Of a stretch of 64,000 nucleotides of DNA, positions 43,053 through 52,684 are shown in pieces. Numbering within the stretch: the stretch's first letter is position 1; each line of letters opens with the position of its first letter. The stretch spans positions 62,001-126,000 of the forward strand of contig JADFDQ010000002.1 of the NCBI GenBank assembly GCA_018262705.1. The letters are read 5' to 3'. Position numbers and translations under genes: made by a program. Under the pieces are notes generated by a model, which did no database searches, was not told where the DNA came from, and saw only the letters and a program-made list of their open reading frames with translations. Source of the DNA: Xanthomonas sp. Lineage in GTDB: Bacteria > Pseudomonadota > Gammaproteobacteria > Xanthomonadales > Xanthomonadaceae.

Positions 43053-44441
43053 TCAGCCCGGATCGAACACTTTGCCGGGATTCATGATGCCGTTCGGATC
43101 CAGCACCGCCTTGATGCCGCGCATCACCGCGATTTCAGCGGCGCTGCGGGTGCAGCCCAGATAAGGCTTCTTCACCAAGCCGATGCCGTGCTCGGCGGAG
43201 ATGCTGCCGGCGTGCGCTTCCAATACGTGCGCCAGCAGTTTCGTCACGCGCTCGCAATCGGCCACGAAATCCGCCTGCGTCATCGCGGCGGGCTTCAAGA
43301 TATTGATGTGCAGGTTGCCATCGCCGATATGGCCAAACCACACCACCTCAAACTGCGGGTATTCCTTGCCCAATAGTGCCTGTGTGTCCCGCAAAAAAGC
43401 CGGCATCGCGGAAATGCGCACCGAGACATCATTTTTGTACGGCACATACCTGGCCAGACTTTCGGTGATGCCTTCGCGTAAACGCCACAGTTGCGCGGCT
43501 TGGGTATCACTGGCGCTGATCACGCCATCGCTGACCAAGCCCTGCTCCATGCACTGCTCGAATGCCGCCAGAGCGTCGGCCTCGTTGGCTTCGTCACTGG
43601 CAAATTCCGTCACCACGTAATACGGATGCGTTTCCGCGAAGGGCGGCTGCGCGCCGTGCGCAAGGACGTGTTTGAGCGCCACATCGGTCAGAAACTCGAA
43701 AGCCTGCAATTGCAGGCGCGCACGGAAGGTGGCAAACACCTGCATCAGCGCATCGAACGAGGGCAGCGCCAGCAACATGACATTGCTGGGCGGCGCCGGG
43801 TCGGTGAGTTTGAGCGTGGCCTCGACGATCAGGCCCAGGGTGCCTTCCGAGGCAATCATCAGATGCCGCAAATCATACCCACTGGAATTTTTCACCAGCG
43901 CACGCCCAAGCTCGACCAGCTCGCCGCTGCCGGTGACCACTTTCAAACCCGCCACCCACTCGCGCGTGTTGCCATAGCGCACCACGCGAATGCCGCCGGC
44001 GTTGGTGGCGATCGTGCCGCCGATGCTGCACGAACCGCGTGACGCGAAATCCACCGGGTACTGCAAGCCGTGTTCGCGGGCGGCGTCTTGCGCGGCTTGC
44101 AAGGCGATGCCGGCCTGCACCGTGAGCGTGCGATCCACCGCATCGAAGGCCAGCACCCGGGTCATGCGCTGCAGGCTCACCACCAGCTCGCCATTGGCCG
44201 CCACCGCGCCGCCCGATAAGCCAGTGCGGCCGCCCGAAGGCACGATGGCCACGCCCTGCGCATTGGCCCAGCGCACCACCGCCTGCACCTCATCCACGCT
44301 GCTTGGCAGGGCAATCGCCAAGGGCGCGGGCGCCCAACGCCGAGTCCAGTCGCGGCCGTAGTGCTCCAGATCCGCAGGATCGGTCAGCAGGCGCAGTGTG
44401 GGCAAATACGCCAGCAGTGCATGGAGATCGGATTCGGGCAT
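43053..44441 (-). CDS. FAD-linked D-2-hydroxyacid dehydrogenase, probably D-2-hydroxyglutarate dehydrogenase
   Basis: The protein has 462 residues. The PCMH-type FAD domain (VAIVPSGGRTGLSGGAV; GGTIATNAGGIRVVRYGNTREWV) precedes a GlcD-like C-terminal domain with the metal-binding HIGDGNLHINIL and SAEHGIGLVKKPYLG. The family oxidises D-lactate, glycolate or D-2-hydroxyglutarate. The gene is divergent from serA. SerA reduces 2-oxoglutarate to D-2-hydroxyglutarate as a side or coupled reaction, so recycling of that product is the most likely role. The ATG at 44441 removes an upstream shadow. TadA follows without a gap. Confidence 0.82.
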   Translation of the reverse strand: MPESDLHALLAYLPTLRLLTDPADLEHYGRDWTRRWAPAPLAIALPSSVDEVQAVVRWANAQGVAIVPSGGRTGLSGGAVAANGELVVSLQRMTRVLAFDAVDRTLTVQAGIALQAAQDAAREHGLQYPVDFASRGSCSIGGTIATNAGGIRVVRYGNTREWVAGLKVVTGSGELVELGRALVKNSSGYDLRHLMIASEGTLGLIVEATLKLTDPAPPSNVMLLALPSFDALMQVFATFRARLQLQAFEFLTDVALKHVLAHGAQPPFAETHPYYVVTEFASDEANEADALAAFEQCMEQGLVSDGVISASDTQAAQLWRLREGITESLARYVPYKNDVSVRISAMPAFLRDTQALLGKEYPQFEVVWFGHIGDGNLHINILKPAAMTQADFVADCERVTKLLAHVLEAHAGSISAEHGIGLVKKPYLGCTRSAAEIAVMRGIKAVLDPNGIMNPGKVFDPG

Positions 44442-44557
44442 GGCGAGAGTGCAAGCAAGGGAAAGCTGCCGTTGGCCGCTGCGAGCAGGCAGCGTTCCCT
44501 TCAGCATGTCATGCGCGCAAAATAACATGTCGCAGCGCAGCAAAACTGTCCTCGCTG

Positions 44558-44569
44558 CGACTATAGTCG
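44558..44569. promoter_or_regulatory. 12-bp perfect palindrome in the serA divergent promoter
   Basis: CGACTATAGTCG is a perfect palindrome about 32 bp before the serA ATG and about 117 bp from the divergent dehydrogenase start. It could be an operator or overlap the -10 element; no regulator is known for it. Confidence 0.3.
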
Positions 44570-44600
44570 GTTTTCCATACTTTGCCGGATGTTTAGCCAC

Positions 44601-45842
44601 ATGTCGCCCGCCAAGACCTCCTTCCCGAAACAGGACATCCGGGTGCTGCTGCTGGAAGGCGTCAGCCAGACCGCGGTGGAGATCTTCCAGGCGGCCGGCT
44701 ACAGCCAGATCGAATACCACAGCAAGGCGCTGCCGGAAGACGAGCTGAAGGCGCGCATCAGCGAGGCGCATATCGTGGGCCTGCGCTCGCGCACCCAGCT
44801 CACCGCCGAGGTGTTGGCCGAGGCCAAGCGCTTGCTGGCGGTTGGCTGCTTCTGCATCGGCACCAATCAAGTGGATTTAGAGGCTGCCGAACAGGCCGGC
44901 ATTCCGGTGTTCAATGCGCCCTACTCCAATACCCGCAGCGTGGCCGAATTGGTGGTGGCGCAAGCAGTGCTGCTGGCACGCGGCATCCCACAAAAAAATG
45001 CGCAGTGCCATCGCGGTGGGTGGTCGAAAGCCGCCACCGGCAGCCACGAGGTGCGCGGCAAGACCCTTGGTATCGTGGGCTACGGCCATATCGGCACTCA
45101 GGTGGGCGTGCTGGCTGAAGCACTGGGCATGCGGGTGATTTTTCATGACATCGACACCAAGTTGACGCTGGGTAATGCGCAGCCGGCAGCGGGGCTGGAG
45201 GATCTGCTGGCACGCGCCGACATCGTGACACTGCATGTACCGGAAACGCCGTCCACGCAATGGATGATCGGTGCGAAACAACTGGCGAAAATGAAGCGCG
45301 GCGCGCATCTGATCAATGCGGCACGCGGCACGGTGGTGGTGATCGATGCCTTGGCCGCGGCGCTGCAATCGGGCCAGTTGGGCGGTGCGGCGGTGGATGT
45401 GTTCCCGGTCGAACCCAAGGCCAATGGTGATGAATTCCAGTCGCCGTTGCGCGGGTTCGACAACGTGATTCTGACCCCGCATATCGGCGGCAGCACGCTG
45501 GAAGCGCAGGACAATATCGGCGTGGAGGTGGCGGCCAAACTGGTGCGCTACAGCGATAACGGCAGCACGCTGTCGTCGGTCAATTTCCCCGAAGTGACCC
45601 TCCCCGAACACGCCGGCAGCCTGCGCCTGCTGCATATCCATCGCAACGTGCCGGGTGTGTTGTCGAAGATCAACGACATCTTCAGCCGCCACGCCGTCAA
45701 TATCGACGGCCAGTTCCTGCGCACCGACCCGAAGCTGGGTTATGTGGTGATCGACATCACCGCCGACGAGATCAAGGCCGGCGCGATCAAGGACGAGTTG
45801 GCCGCGATCCCAGGCACGTTGCGCACGCGGGTGTTGTACTGA
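44601..45842 (+). CDS. serA: D-3-phosphoglycerate dehydrogenase
   Basis: The protein has 413 residues. It has a split substrate domain, a Rossmann NAD domain (GIVGYGHIGTQVGVLAEALGM), the catalytic Arg in LRSRTQL and NAARGTVV, the Glu/His pair ending in LTPHIGGSTLEAQ, and a C-terminal ACT domain (LLHIHRNVPGVLSKINDIFSRHAVNIDGQFL) that binds serine for feedback inhibition. It is the first step of serine synthesis. The ATG at 44601 gives the usual MSPAKTSFPKQDI start; an in-frame ATG at 44589 would add four residues. Confidence 0.95.
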   Translation: MSPAKTSFPKQDIRVLLLEGVSQTAVEIFQAAGYSQIEYHSKALPEDELKARISEAHIVGLRSRTQLTAEVLAEAKRLLAVGCFCIGTNQVDLEAAEQAGIPVFNAPYSNTRSVAELVVAQAVLLARGIPQKNAQCHRGGWSKAATGSHEVRGKTLGIVGYGHIGTQVGVLAEALGMRVIFHDIDTKLTLGNAQPAAGLEDLLARADIVTLHVPETPSTQWMIGAKQLAKMKRGAHLINAARGTVVVIDALAAALQSGQLGGAAVDVFPVEPKANGDEFQSPLRGFDNVILTPHIGGSTLEAQDNIGVEVAAKLVRYSDNGSTLSSVNFPEVTLPEHAGSLRLLHIHRNVPGVLSKINDIFSRHAVNIDGQFLRTDPKLGYVVIDITADEIKAGAIKDELAAIPGTLRTRVLY

Positions 45843-45877
45843 TTTGGAGATATGGTCTGAATTGATCAGAGCATCCT

Positions 45878-46429
45878 TTAGCCCTGCGCCAACCACTTTT
45901 CCGCCATCCGTCGCACCGACGGGTCGGCGTCTGGGTCAGCGGCCAGTTCGGCAATGTCGCGCCATGCCAAATCCAGTGATTCCTCGCTGATGGCGTAGGC
46001 CTCATCCGTGTCTGCACGCACCACATACCGCACGTCGTAATGCCAGTGTTCCGGCACGGTTTTGTGCGCGGGGATGCGGTGACGGTCCAAGTCAAAAATC
46101 TCCGGCGCGATCGTCAACCCGGCAAGGCCCGATTCCTCTTCCGCTTCGCGCAGCGCGGCCGCACTCAACTTGCGCTGACCCTCGGCGTGCCCGCCCAGTT
46201 GCAGCCACAGCCCCAGCTTGCGATGGTGGGTGAGCAGCACGCGCGCGCCGTCTGCGCTGACCAGCCAGCACGAGGCGGTGAAATGCCCGGCCAGGCGTTC
46301 GCGCCGGAATGGGTCCTCGCCATCAGAAAGAAGTTCCTGGAACAACGCCACCGTCGCCGCTTCTTCAGGCCAACGGCGCGCATAGGCGACCAATGCCACG
46401 TCTAGGGCCGAATCCTCGCCATCGTCCAT
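45878..46429 (-). CDS. NUDIX hydrolase
   Basis: The protein has 183 residues. The NUDIX box is complete: GGHAEGQRKLSAAALREAEEESGL, matching G-x5-E-x7-REUxEExGU, and binds Mg2+. Upstream is a helical N-terminal extension of about 50 residues (DPFRRERLAGHFTASCWLVS), seen in a subgroup that is often annotated only as NUDIX domain. The substrate cannot be read from sequence. It lies between serA (convergent) and an amino-acid permease (divergent). Confidence 0.85.
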   Translation of the reverse strand: MDDGEDSALDVALVAYARRWPEEAATVALFQELLSDGEDPFRRERLAGHFTASCWLVSADGARVLLTHHRKLGLWLQLGGHAEGQRKLSAAALREAEEESGLAGLTIAPEIFDLDRHRIPAHKTVPEHWHYDVRYVVRADTDEAYAISEESLDLAWRDIAELAADPDADPSVRRMAEKWLAQG

Positions 46430-46583
46430 TCCGTGCCCCTGCCGTCTTAATCTGAATACGGCAAATTATGGGGGATCAGGACCTGCGGCGCTTGTGCAAT
46501 CCCCCTCGCAGCGTATAAGGTCGACCGCTTGCGGCCTGCATTCGGCAGCCGTGCCACATCATCGACTCAAAGGGGAGCCTCCG

Positions 46584-48167
46584 ATGCTGTTTCAGCGCGT
46601 CAAGCCGCTCGACAAGATTCTCGAAACTGCGGAAAAACATGCTCTGACGCGCCAGCTCGGCGCCCTCCAACTCACCCTGCTCGGGATCGGCGCGATTATT
46701 GGTACCGGCATCTTCGTGCTGACCGCAGCGGCGGCGCAGAAGGCCGGCCCCGGCATGATGTGGAGCTTCATGATCGCCGGTGCGGTGTGCGCGGTGGCGG
46801 CGCTGTGCTACTCGGAAATCGCCTCGATGGTGCCGGTGTCAGGCTCGGCCTACACCTACACCTATGCGGTGATGGGCGAGCTGCTGGCGTGGACGGTCGG
46901 CTGGGCGCTGATCCTCGAATACGCGGTGGCCGCCTCGGCGGTGTCGGTCGGGTGGTCCGGCTACTTCATGGGACTGGTGAAGAGCTGGACCGGATTCGAA
47001 CTGCCGGCCCTCCTCGCCTCCGGCCCGGCGTGGTCCTTTACCGGCGGCTTCAGTATCGATTTCAGCCACGGCATGTTCAATCTGCCTGCCGTCGTCATCG
47101 CGCTTGCCGTCACCGGGCTGCTGATGATCGGCACCACCGAAAGCGCGCGCGTCAACGCAGTGCTGGTCTCTATCAAGATCGTTGCATTGACGGCTTTCGT
47201 CGTGATCACGGTGCCCGGCATCAACACCACTCACTTCGAACCGTTTTCTCCCAATGGCTGGTTCGGCAACGGCAACGGTACGGGACTCGGCATCGTCGGC
47301 GCCGCCGCTTCGATCTTTTTCGCCTACGTCGGCTTCGACGCAGTGTCGACCGCGGCCGAGGAAACCAAGAATCCGCAGCGCAATATCCCGATCGGTCTGA
47401 TCGGCAGTCTTGCCGTCTGCACCGTGTTCTACCTGCTGGTCGCCGCCGGCGCGGTGGGCGCGATCGGCGCGCAGCCGACCGCCGTTGGCGTGCAGCCGGG
47501 TTCGCCGGAATTCATGGCCCAGTGCAAGGCGATGCTGGCCGCGGGCAGCCAGCCGCTGGTGTGCTCGGATGAGGCGCTGGCGCATGTGCTGCGCATGATC
47601 AATCACTCCAAGGTGGGTGACATGGTCGGCCTTGCCGCCAACCTCGCGCTGCCGTCGGTCATTTTGATGATGCTCTACGGCCAGACCCGCATCTTCTTCG
47701 TGATGGCGCGCGACGGCTTGCTGCCGGAGAAGCTGGCCGACATCCATCCGAAGTGGAAGACCCCGCACAAGGTGACGCTGATCACCGGCATCTTCGTGGC
47801 GATCGCCGCCGCGCTGTTCCCGGTCGGTCAGTTGGCCGACATCTCCAACTCCGGCACCCTGTTCGCCTTCTTCATGGTGGCCTTGGCGGTCATGATCCTG
47901 CGCGTCAAGGATCCCAACCGCGAGCGCCCGTTCCGCACGCCGATGATCTGGGTCGTTGCGCCGCTGGCCGTGCTGGGCTGCGTGTTCTTGTTCTTCAACC
48001 TGCCGTTCGAAGCCAAGATGGTGCTGCCGATCTGGGGCGGAATTGGCCTCGTCGTCTACTTCCTGTACGGCTACCGCAAGAGCGATCTCGCCCGCGGCAT
48101 CACCGGTCCGGAAGGCGGCCCGAAGATGAAGGACGAGCCGAGCTTCCACGAAGGCCCGCACGCCTGA
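46584..48167 (+). CDS. APC-family amino-acid permease
   Basis: The protein has 527 residues with about 12-14 membrane helices. The APC start motif LLGIGAIIGTGIFVLTAAAAQKAGPG in helix 1 and the helix 6 wording ASIFFAYVGFDAVSTAAEETKNPQRNIPIGLIGSL match the cationic amino-acid transporter (YfnA/CAT-like) branch. A periplasmic loop at about 300-345 holds two cysteines. The ATG at 46584 has GGGGAG before it. A terminator hairpin stands 27 bp downstream. Confidence 0.88.
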   Translation: MLFQRVKPLDKILETAEKHALTRQLGALQLTLLGIGAIIGTGIFVLTAAAAQKAGPGMMWSFMIAGAVCAVAALCYSEIASMVPVSGSAYTYTYAVMGELLAWTVGWALILEYAVAASAVSVGWSGYFMGLVKSWTGFELPALLASGPAWSFTGGFSIDFSHGMFNLPAVVIALAVTGLLMIGTTESARVNAVLVSIKIVALTAFVVITVPGINTTHFEPFSPNGWFGNGNGTGLGIVGAAASIFFAYVGFDAVSTAAEETKNPQRNIPIGLIGSLAVCTVFYLLVAAGAVGAIGAQPTAVGVQPGSPEFMAQCKAMLAAGSQPLVCSDEALAHVLRMINHSKVGDMVGLAANLALPSVILMMLYGQTRIFFVMARDGLLPEKLADIHPKWKTPHKVTLITGIFVAIAAALFPVGQLADISNSGTLFAFFMVALAVMILRVKDPNRERPFRTPMIWVVAPLAVLGCVFLFFNLPFEAKMVLPIWGGIGLVVYFLYGYRKSDLARGITGPEGGPKMKDEPSFHEGPHA

Positions 48168-48193
48168 TCTTCGAACTTCACGAACGGCAACGC

Positions 48194-48218
48194 AAAAACC
48201 CGGCTCCGGCCGGGTTTT
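48194..48218 (+). terminator. terminator after the permease gene
   Basis: AAAACCCGGC and GCCGGGTTTT-type arms pair across a short TCC loop with a T run following, just before the aldolase gene. Confidence 0.8.
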
Positions 48219-48247
48219 TCGTCACCCCTTCCCGCTATGCTTTGCGC

Positions 48248-48925
48248 ATGTCGAATACTCATGCCATACACGGCCACGAGCGCGCCGCCCGCCACTCACT
48301 GATCGACCACTGCCGGGCCATGAATACCTGCGGCCTGTCGCTCAACAAATCCGGCAACGCTAGCATCCGCTGGCACGACGGCCTGCTGATCACGCCGACC
48401 GGCTGCGCCTACGATGCGCTGCAGCCGGAAGACATCGTGTTCATGACGCTGGACGGCGACAGTCCAGCCGGGCAATTGCTGCCCTCCAGCGAATGGCGCT
48501 TCCACCGCGATCTGCTTGCCGCGTTTCCCGAGATGCATGCGGTCGTGCACGCGCACTCGCCTTACGCCACCGCGCTGGCCTGCCTGGGTGAAGGCATTCC
48601 CGCCTTCCACTACATGGTGGCGGTGGCCGGCAGCGATCGCATTCCCTGCGCCGATTACGCCACCTTTGGCACGGAAGCACTTTCGGAAAATATTCTGTTG
48701 GCCTTGCACGGCGGGCTGCGCGCCTGCCTACTTGCCAACCACGGACAGGTTGCGTTGGGCAAAACGCTCGATGCTGCTTTCGTGCTGGCGACCGAAGTCG
48801 AAAACCTCGCCCGCCAATATCTTCTGGCGCGCACGCTGGGGCCAACCCGAAACCTGTCCGCGGAAGAAATGGCCGTCGTGCTGGAAAAGTTCAAGACCTA
48901 CGGCCAGCAGCCAGGCGATCACTGA
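48248..48925 (+). CDS. class II aldolase/adducin family protein
   Basis: The protein has 225 residues. It shows the class II aldolase zinc pattern: KSGNASIRWHDGLLITPTG with the substrate loop, VVHAHSPYATALAC with two His ligands, and LLANHGQVALG with the third. Relatives include L-fuculose-1-phosphate aldolase, 5-methylthioribulose-1-phosphate dehydratase (MtnB) and the methylthioribulose-phosphate aldolase (Ald2) of the DHAP shunt. The mtnC gene 229 bp downstream favours a methylthioribose-phosphate role, but mtnD, usually between mtnB and mtnC, is absent. The frame before 48248 is a shadow of the permease. Confidence 0.8.
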   Translation: MSNTHAIHGHERAARHSLIDHCRAMNTCGLSLNKSGNASIRWHDGLLITPTGCAYDALQPEDIVFMTLDGDSPAGQLLPSSEWRFHRDLLAAFPEMHAVVHAHSPYATALACLGEGIPAFHYMVAVAGSDRIPCADYATFGTEALSENILLALHGGLRACLLANHGQVALGKTLDAAFVLATEVENLARQYLLARTLGPTRNLSAEEMAVVLEKFKTYGQQPGDH

Positions 48926-49005
48926 TCCGGCGCATATGACAACGCCGCATGCAGGACGCACCCGTCGCCATCGGAGGCGCCAGCTGCACACCTGAGGATG
49001 CGCGG

Positions 49006-49158
49006 ATGACGACGACCGCTTTCGACCATAATCTTCATGCGGACTGCGCCGCGCAGATCATTTCCCATATCCGCGAACTGGCCGCCAGCGGTATACATGA
49101 GTCCATCGCGAAAGCGCTTTCTCCCCAACCCTCCAACTGGAGAGGGGGAACAACATGA
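49006..49158 (+). CDS. possible 50-residue protein coupled to mtnC
   Basis: A frame of 50 codons starts at an ATG with GAGGA upstream, encodes a short amphipathic helix (CAAQIISHIRELAASGIHESIAKAL), and overlaps the mtnC start by 4 bp. It is in the place where mtnD usually stands but bears no resemblance to it. It may be a real small protein, a translational-coupling leader, or chance. Confidence 0.2.
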   Translation: MTTTAFDHNLHADCAAQIISHIRELAASGIHESIAKALSPQPSNWRGGTT

Positions 49159-49847
49159 CCACCATCCTCACCGACATCGAAGGCACCGCCTCCTCCGTTT
49201 CTTTCGTCAAGGAGGTGCTGTATTCGTATGCGCGCGCCGCCCTGCCCGGTTTCGTGCGCGAACACGGCTACGAACCCGAAGTCCGGCGCTGGCTGGACCA
49301 GGTCGCCATCGAAATCTCCGCCAGCGCCTGCCAGGACGCGGTGATCGTGGAGACCCTACTGGGTTGGATCGATCAGGATCGCAAGCACACCGCGCTGATG
49401 GCGCTGCAGGGCATGGTCTGGGCCGCTGCCGGCAAGGACGGCGATTTCACCGCGCCGCTGTACCCCGACGTGGTTCCGGCACTGCGCCGCTGGCACGCAA
49501 ACGGGCATCGGCTCGCGGTGTATTCCTCCGGCTCGGTGACGTCACAAAAACTCTTGTTCGCACATACCGATGCTGGCGATCTGACGCCGTTGTTCTGCGG
49601 CTTTTTCGATACCGAAGTGGGCGGCAAACGCGAGGTGGGCAGCTACCGCACGATTGCGCAGCGTCTTGCGCAGCCGCCAACCGATATTCTCTTTCTCTCC
49701 GACGTGGTGGCCGAACTCGACGCCGCCCGCGACGCCGAGCTGCGTACCGTGCTGCTGGACCGCCGCGACGACTATCCACAACCGCGCACCGGCACCGCCG
49801 CCAACGGGCATCTGCGGATGGAGTCGTTTGCGGAGATCGTGATGTAA
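49155..49847 (+). CDS. mtnC: enolase-phosphatase MtnC
   Basis: The protein has 230 residues of the HAD superfamily: ILTDIEGTASSVSFVKEVLY holds the first motif with an unusual Asp-x-Glu start typical of MtnC, AVYSSGSVTSQKLLF the second, and ILFLSDVVAELDAAR the acidic motif. It converts diketo-methylthiopentyl phosphate to the acireductone in methionine salvage. GAGAGGGGG precedes the ATG. No mtnD gene is adjacent, so the acireductone dioxygenase must be elsewhere or absent. Confidence 0.92.
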   Translation: MTTILTDIEGTASSVSFVKEVLYSYARAALPGFVREHGYEPEVRRWLDQVAIEISASACQDAVIVETLLGWIDQDRKHTALMALQGMVWAAAGKDGDFTAPLYPDVVPALRRWHANGHRLAVYSSGSVTSQKLLFAHTDAGDLTPLFCGFFDTEVGGKREVGSYRTIAQRLAQPPTDILFLSDVVAELDAARDAELRTVLLDRRDDYPQPRTGTAANGHLRMESFAEIVM

Positions 49848-49892
49848 CGCCTGGCGCCATTGCGATGGACCGCCATGCGGCGGCGCCATTGG

Positions 49893-51248
49893 CTACGGAA
49901 CTTCCTGCAGGCGATAGGTTCTGCCGGCGCGCACTTCCCCGCGCCAGCGGTCGAACGCACGCACTTCGATACGATGCTCGCCGGCGGCCAGCTGCGTCGG
50001 CAGTGCTCCACGCCACAAGTGCTGCGACACCTCGGCCTCGGGTGAACGATCATAGCTCCGCAATGCATCGGCCTCGTCGTCGCGCGCATTCTCGACCAGA
50101 AGGCTCGGATCAGGCTGCAGGATCTTTTTCATCGACATCCAGTCGCCATCGTCGATCCGATATTCGACGCGACTACTCTCGTCACCCATGTAGAAATTGG
50201 CAAACACGCCCCAGGCCGGATACGCACCGCGACGCAGCACTTTGGGCGCATGCAGGCCAATCTGGCTGTCGGCAGGGTCGCGGGCATTGTGCCAGGCCAG
50301 CGCATAGTCACCCTCGGCCTTGGCCGTCAGCACCGCATAGCCATTCGGGGTACCGTCCGCCATGGTGGCGTCGGGAATGTCCTCGGCATCCTCGACGCCG
50401 GACCAGTAGGCGCCGCAGGCCGCACCGACGTTGAATTCATGCAGCGGCTTCTCGCCTTGCCAGCCCTCGCGCGCCCCGTAGTACACATTCCTCTGCGAAT
50501 GGCTGTGGGCGCTCAACACCAAAACATGCGGGAACTCTCTCAGCAACGCGAACAACCGCGTCCGATCGGCATGGCGGAAGGCCTCCTGCCCGTCCTTGTC
50601 GAACAGCGGGATGTGCATCGCCAACACCAGCAACTTGTCCTTCGACAGCGTAGGCAGCCATCGCTCCAGGAAGGCGAATTGTTCTTCGCGCAATCCACCG
50701 ATGTAGGCCGGATTCTGTCTTGGCAACGTAATCACATCATCGAACACGAAGAAATTGGCCAGCGCGGTCTCACGTGCGTAGGTATCCGGACCAATGGCAC
50801 GGTGGAAGGCGCCAAGCGCAACGGCGTCACTTGCCACGCCCGCATCGACATCATGGTTGCCCGGCACGAACAGCCACGGCACCCCAAGCGACTCCGTCAC
50901 CCGGCGCACCGCCGGCAGCAGTGACGGAACATCGTCGACCAGATCGCCGAGGGTGATCCCGAGGCGCGCCGCCTGCCGCCCGCGCAAGGGTTGCACGATG
51001 TCGCGCCGAAATTCATCCACATTTCTGTCGGTGCGTACCTGCGGATCGCCGAACACCAGCACCTGCGCCGCCTCACCACCGATACGGGCGGCGGTGCGCC
51101 GGTAGACAATGCACCCGGGATCCTGTCCGCCTTGCGGGCGCGGCACGGCGAGCGGCGCTTCCACATCGACGGGGACACAGTGCCCGTCCGCTGCCCATGC
51201 GGGCAGGGTGGCGACAAAATGAACTGCCAGCATCAGGAATCTGCGCAT
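49893..51248 (-). CDS. secreted calcineurin-like metallophosphatase with C-terminal extension
   Basis: The protein has 451 residues. A signal peptide (MLAVHFVATLPAWA) precedes a metallophosphoesterase domain with all five motifs: VFGDPQVRTD, GDLVDD, PGNHDVD, MHIPLF and SAHSHSQRN. The final 130 or so residues (SSRVEYRIDDGDWMSMKK; GEHRIEVRAFDRW) form a beta-sandwich of the type following such phosphatases. It probably acts on extracellular phosphoesters in the periplasm. It is on the same strand as the his operon but 63 bp downstream of hisIE and may be separately expressed. Confidence 0.85.
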   Translation of the reverse strand: MRRFLMLAVHFVATLPAWAADGHCVPVDVEAPLAVPRPQGGQDPGCIVYRRTAARIGGEAAQVLVFGDPQVRTDRNVDEFRRDIVQPLRGRQAARLGITLGDLVDDVPSLLPAVRRVTESLGVPWLFVPGNHDVDAGVASDAVALGAFHRAIGPDTYARETALANFFVFDDVITLPRQNPAYIGGLREEQFAFLERWLPTLSKDKLLVLAMHIPLFDKDGQEAFRHADRTRLFALLREFPHVLVLSAHSHSQRNVYYGAREGWQGEKPLHEFNVGAACGAYWSGVEDAEDIPDATMADGTPNGYAVLTAKAEGDYALAWHNARDPADSQIGLHAPKVLRRGAYPAWGVFANFYMGDESSRVEYRIDDGDWMSMKKILQPDPSLLVENARDDEADALRSYDRSPEAEVSQHLWRGALPTQLAAGEHRIEVRAFDRWRGEVRAGRTYRLQEVP

Positions 51249-51311
51249 TCCGCGATTATGCGATTTCGTGCGACTGGTACGCCAGCACGGCCAGTTCGGT
51301 AGAAGGTGGCC

Positions 51312-51917
51312 TCAGCCGCGTCTTGCCGTCAGCTCCCGCTTGGCATCCGTTAGCGACAACCCGCGTGCGCGCAGCAGCACGGTCAGGTGATAGAGCAAAT
51401 CCGCCGCTTCACCCAGCAAAGCGGCATCGTCTTGCACCACCGCCGCCAGTGCGGTTTCCACACCTTCTTCGCCCACCTTCTGCGCGATGCGGCGAATCCC
51501 GGACTCAAACAATTGGGTGGTATAGCTGCCTGCGGGCCGCTCACGTTCGCGCTGCGAAATCAGCGCATCCAGTTCCATCAAGCCATCAGCAGGCGCATCG
51601 GCAAAACAACTGGCGCGCTCAAGGTGGCAGGTGGATCCGTGCGGATGCGCTTGCACCAGCAGGGTATCGGCATCGCAATCGGCCGCAATCGACACCACCT
51701 CCAATACATGCCCGGAGGTCTCTCCCTTCATCCACAAGCGTTGTTTGCTGCGGCTGAAAAACGTCACTCGCCCACTGGCCAGCGTGGCCGCCAGCGCAGT
51801 CTTGTTCATATAGCCCAGCATCAATACGCGCAGGGTGGCGGCGTCTTGCACGATGGCGGGCAACCGGCCGTTTTGTTTGTCCCAAGCCAAGGTTTCGATG
51901 TCGATCGTCGTACTCAC
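51312..51917 (-). CDS. hisI: HisI-HisE fusion: PR-AMP cyclohydrolase / PR-ATP pyrophosphatase
   Basis: The protein has 201 residues. The HisI part holds [26 protein letters not shown] and the zinc/catalytic [15 protein letters not shown]. The HisE part holds [23 protein letters not shown] and [14 protein letters not shown]. It catalyses the second and third steps of histidine synthesis. The start is a GTG that overlaps the hisF stop as GTGA; the longer frame to 52091 is a shadow. It is the last gene of the his operon. Confidence 0.95.
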   Translation of the reverse strand: MSTTIDIETLAWDKQNGRLPAIVQDAATLRVLMLGYMNKTALAATLASGRVTFFSRSKQRLWMKGETSGHVLEVVSIAADCDADTLLVQAHPHGSTCHLERASCFADAPADGLMELDALISQRERERPAGSYTTQLFESGIRRIAQKVGEEGVETALAAVVQDDAALLGEAADLLYHLTVLLRARGLSLTDAKRELTARRG

Positions 51918-52684
51918 AAACGCACCTCGATGCCCTGCCCGCGCAGGTATTGTTTGAGTTCCGGAATAGCAATGGCGCCGGAGTGAAACACGCTGGCCGC
52001 CAGTGCGCCATCCACATCGGCCTGCTGGAATACATCGGCAAAGTGCAAAGCCGTGCCAGCACCGCCCGAGGCCACCAATGGCACGCCGCACAGCTCGCGT
52101 ACGGCACGCAGTTGATCGATGTCATAGCCAGTGCGCACGCCGTCGCTGCCCATGCAATTGAGCACGATCTCGCCGGCACCCAACTGCTGCGCCTGGCACA
52201 CCCAATCCAACGTGGTTTTGTCGGGCGCACGCATCGCCTCCGGGTTGCCGGTGTGGCTGCGCACGCGCCACTGCCCATCGGCTTCGCGCACCGAATCAAT
52301 CCCCACCACCACGCACTGCACACCAAAGGCATCGGCCAATTCCGCGATCAATTGCGGACGCTCCAACGCAGGGGTGTTGATCGACACTTTATCGGCCCCG
52401 GCAAACAGCACCGCACGCGCATCCTCCACGCTGCGGATGCCACCGGCCACGCAAAACGGAATATCAAGGATACGGGCGATGCGTTCCACCCAATCGCGTG
52501 ACACGCTGCGCTGTTCAGGGCTGGCCGCAATGTCGTAAAACACCAACTCATCCGCGCCGGCATCGCGGTAGCGCAGCGCCAATTCGACGATGTCGCCCAT
52601 ATCCACATGGTCACGAAAGCGCACGCCCTTCACCACGCGACCATCGCGTACATCCAGACACGGAATGATGCGGCGGCTCAACAT
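51914..52684 (-). CDS. hisF: imidazole glycerol phosphate synthase subunit HisF
   Basis: The protein has 256 residues and a TIM-barrel fold. The catalytic Asp of [15 protein letters not shown] and the second Asp in VVVGIDSV are present, as are the phosphate-binding glycines [11 protein letters not shown] and VASGGAGT. It closes the imidazole ring with ammonia from HisH. The ATG overlaps hisA by 7 bp and the stop overlaps hisI. Confidence 0.96.
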   Translation of the reverse strand: MLSRRIIPCLDVRDGRVVKGVRFRDHVDMGDIVELALRYRDAGADELVFYDIAASPEQRSVSRDWVERIARILDIPFCVAGGIRSVEDARAVLFAGADKVSINTPALERPQLIAELADAFGVQCVVVGIDSVREADGQWRVRSHTGNPEAMRAPDKTTLDWVCQAQQLGAGEIVLNCMGSDGVRTGYDIDQLRAVRELCGVPLVASGGAGTALHFADVFQQADVDGALAASVFHSGAIAIPELKQYLRGQGIEVRL

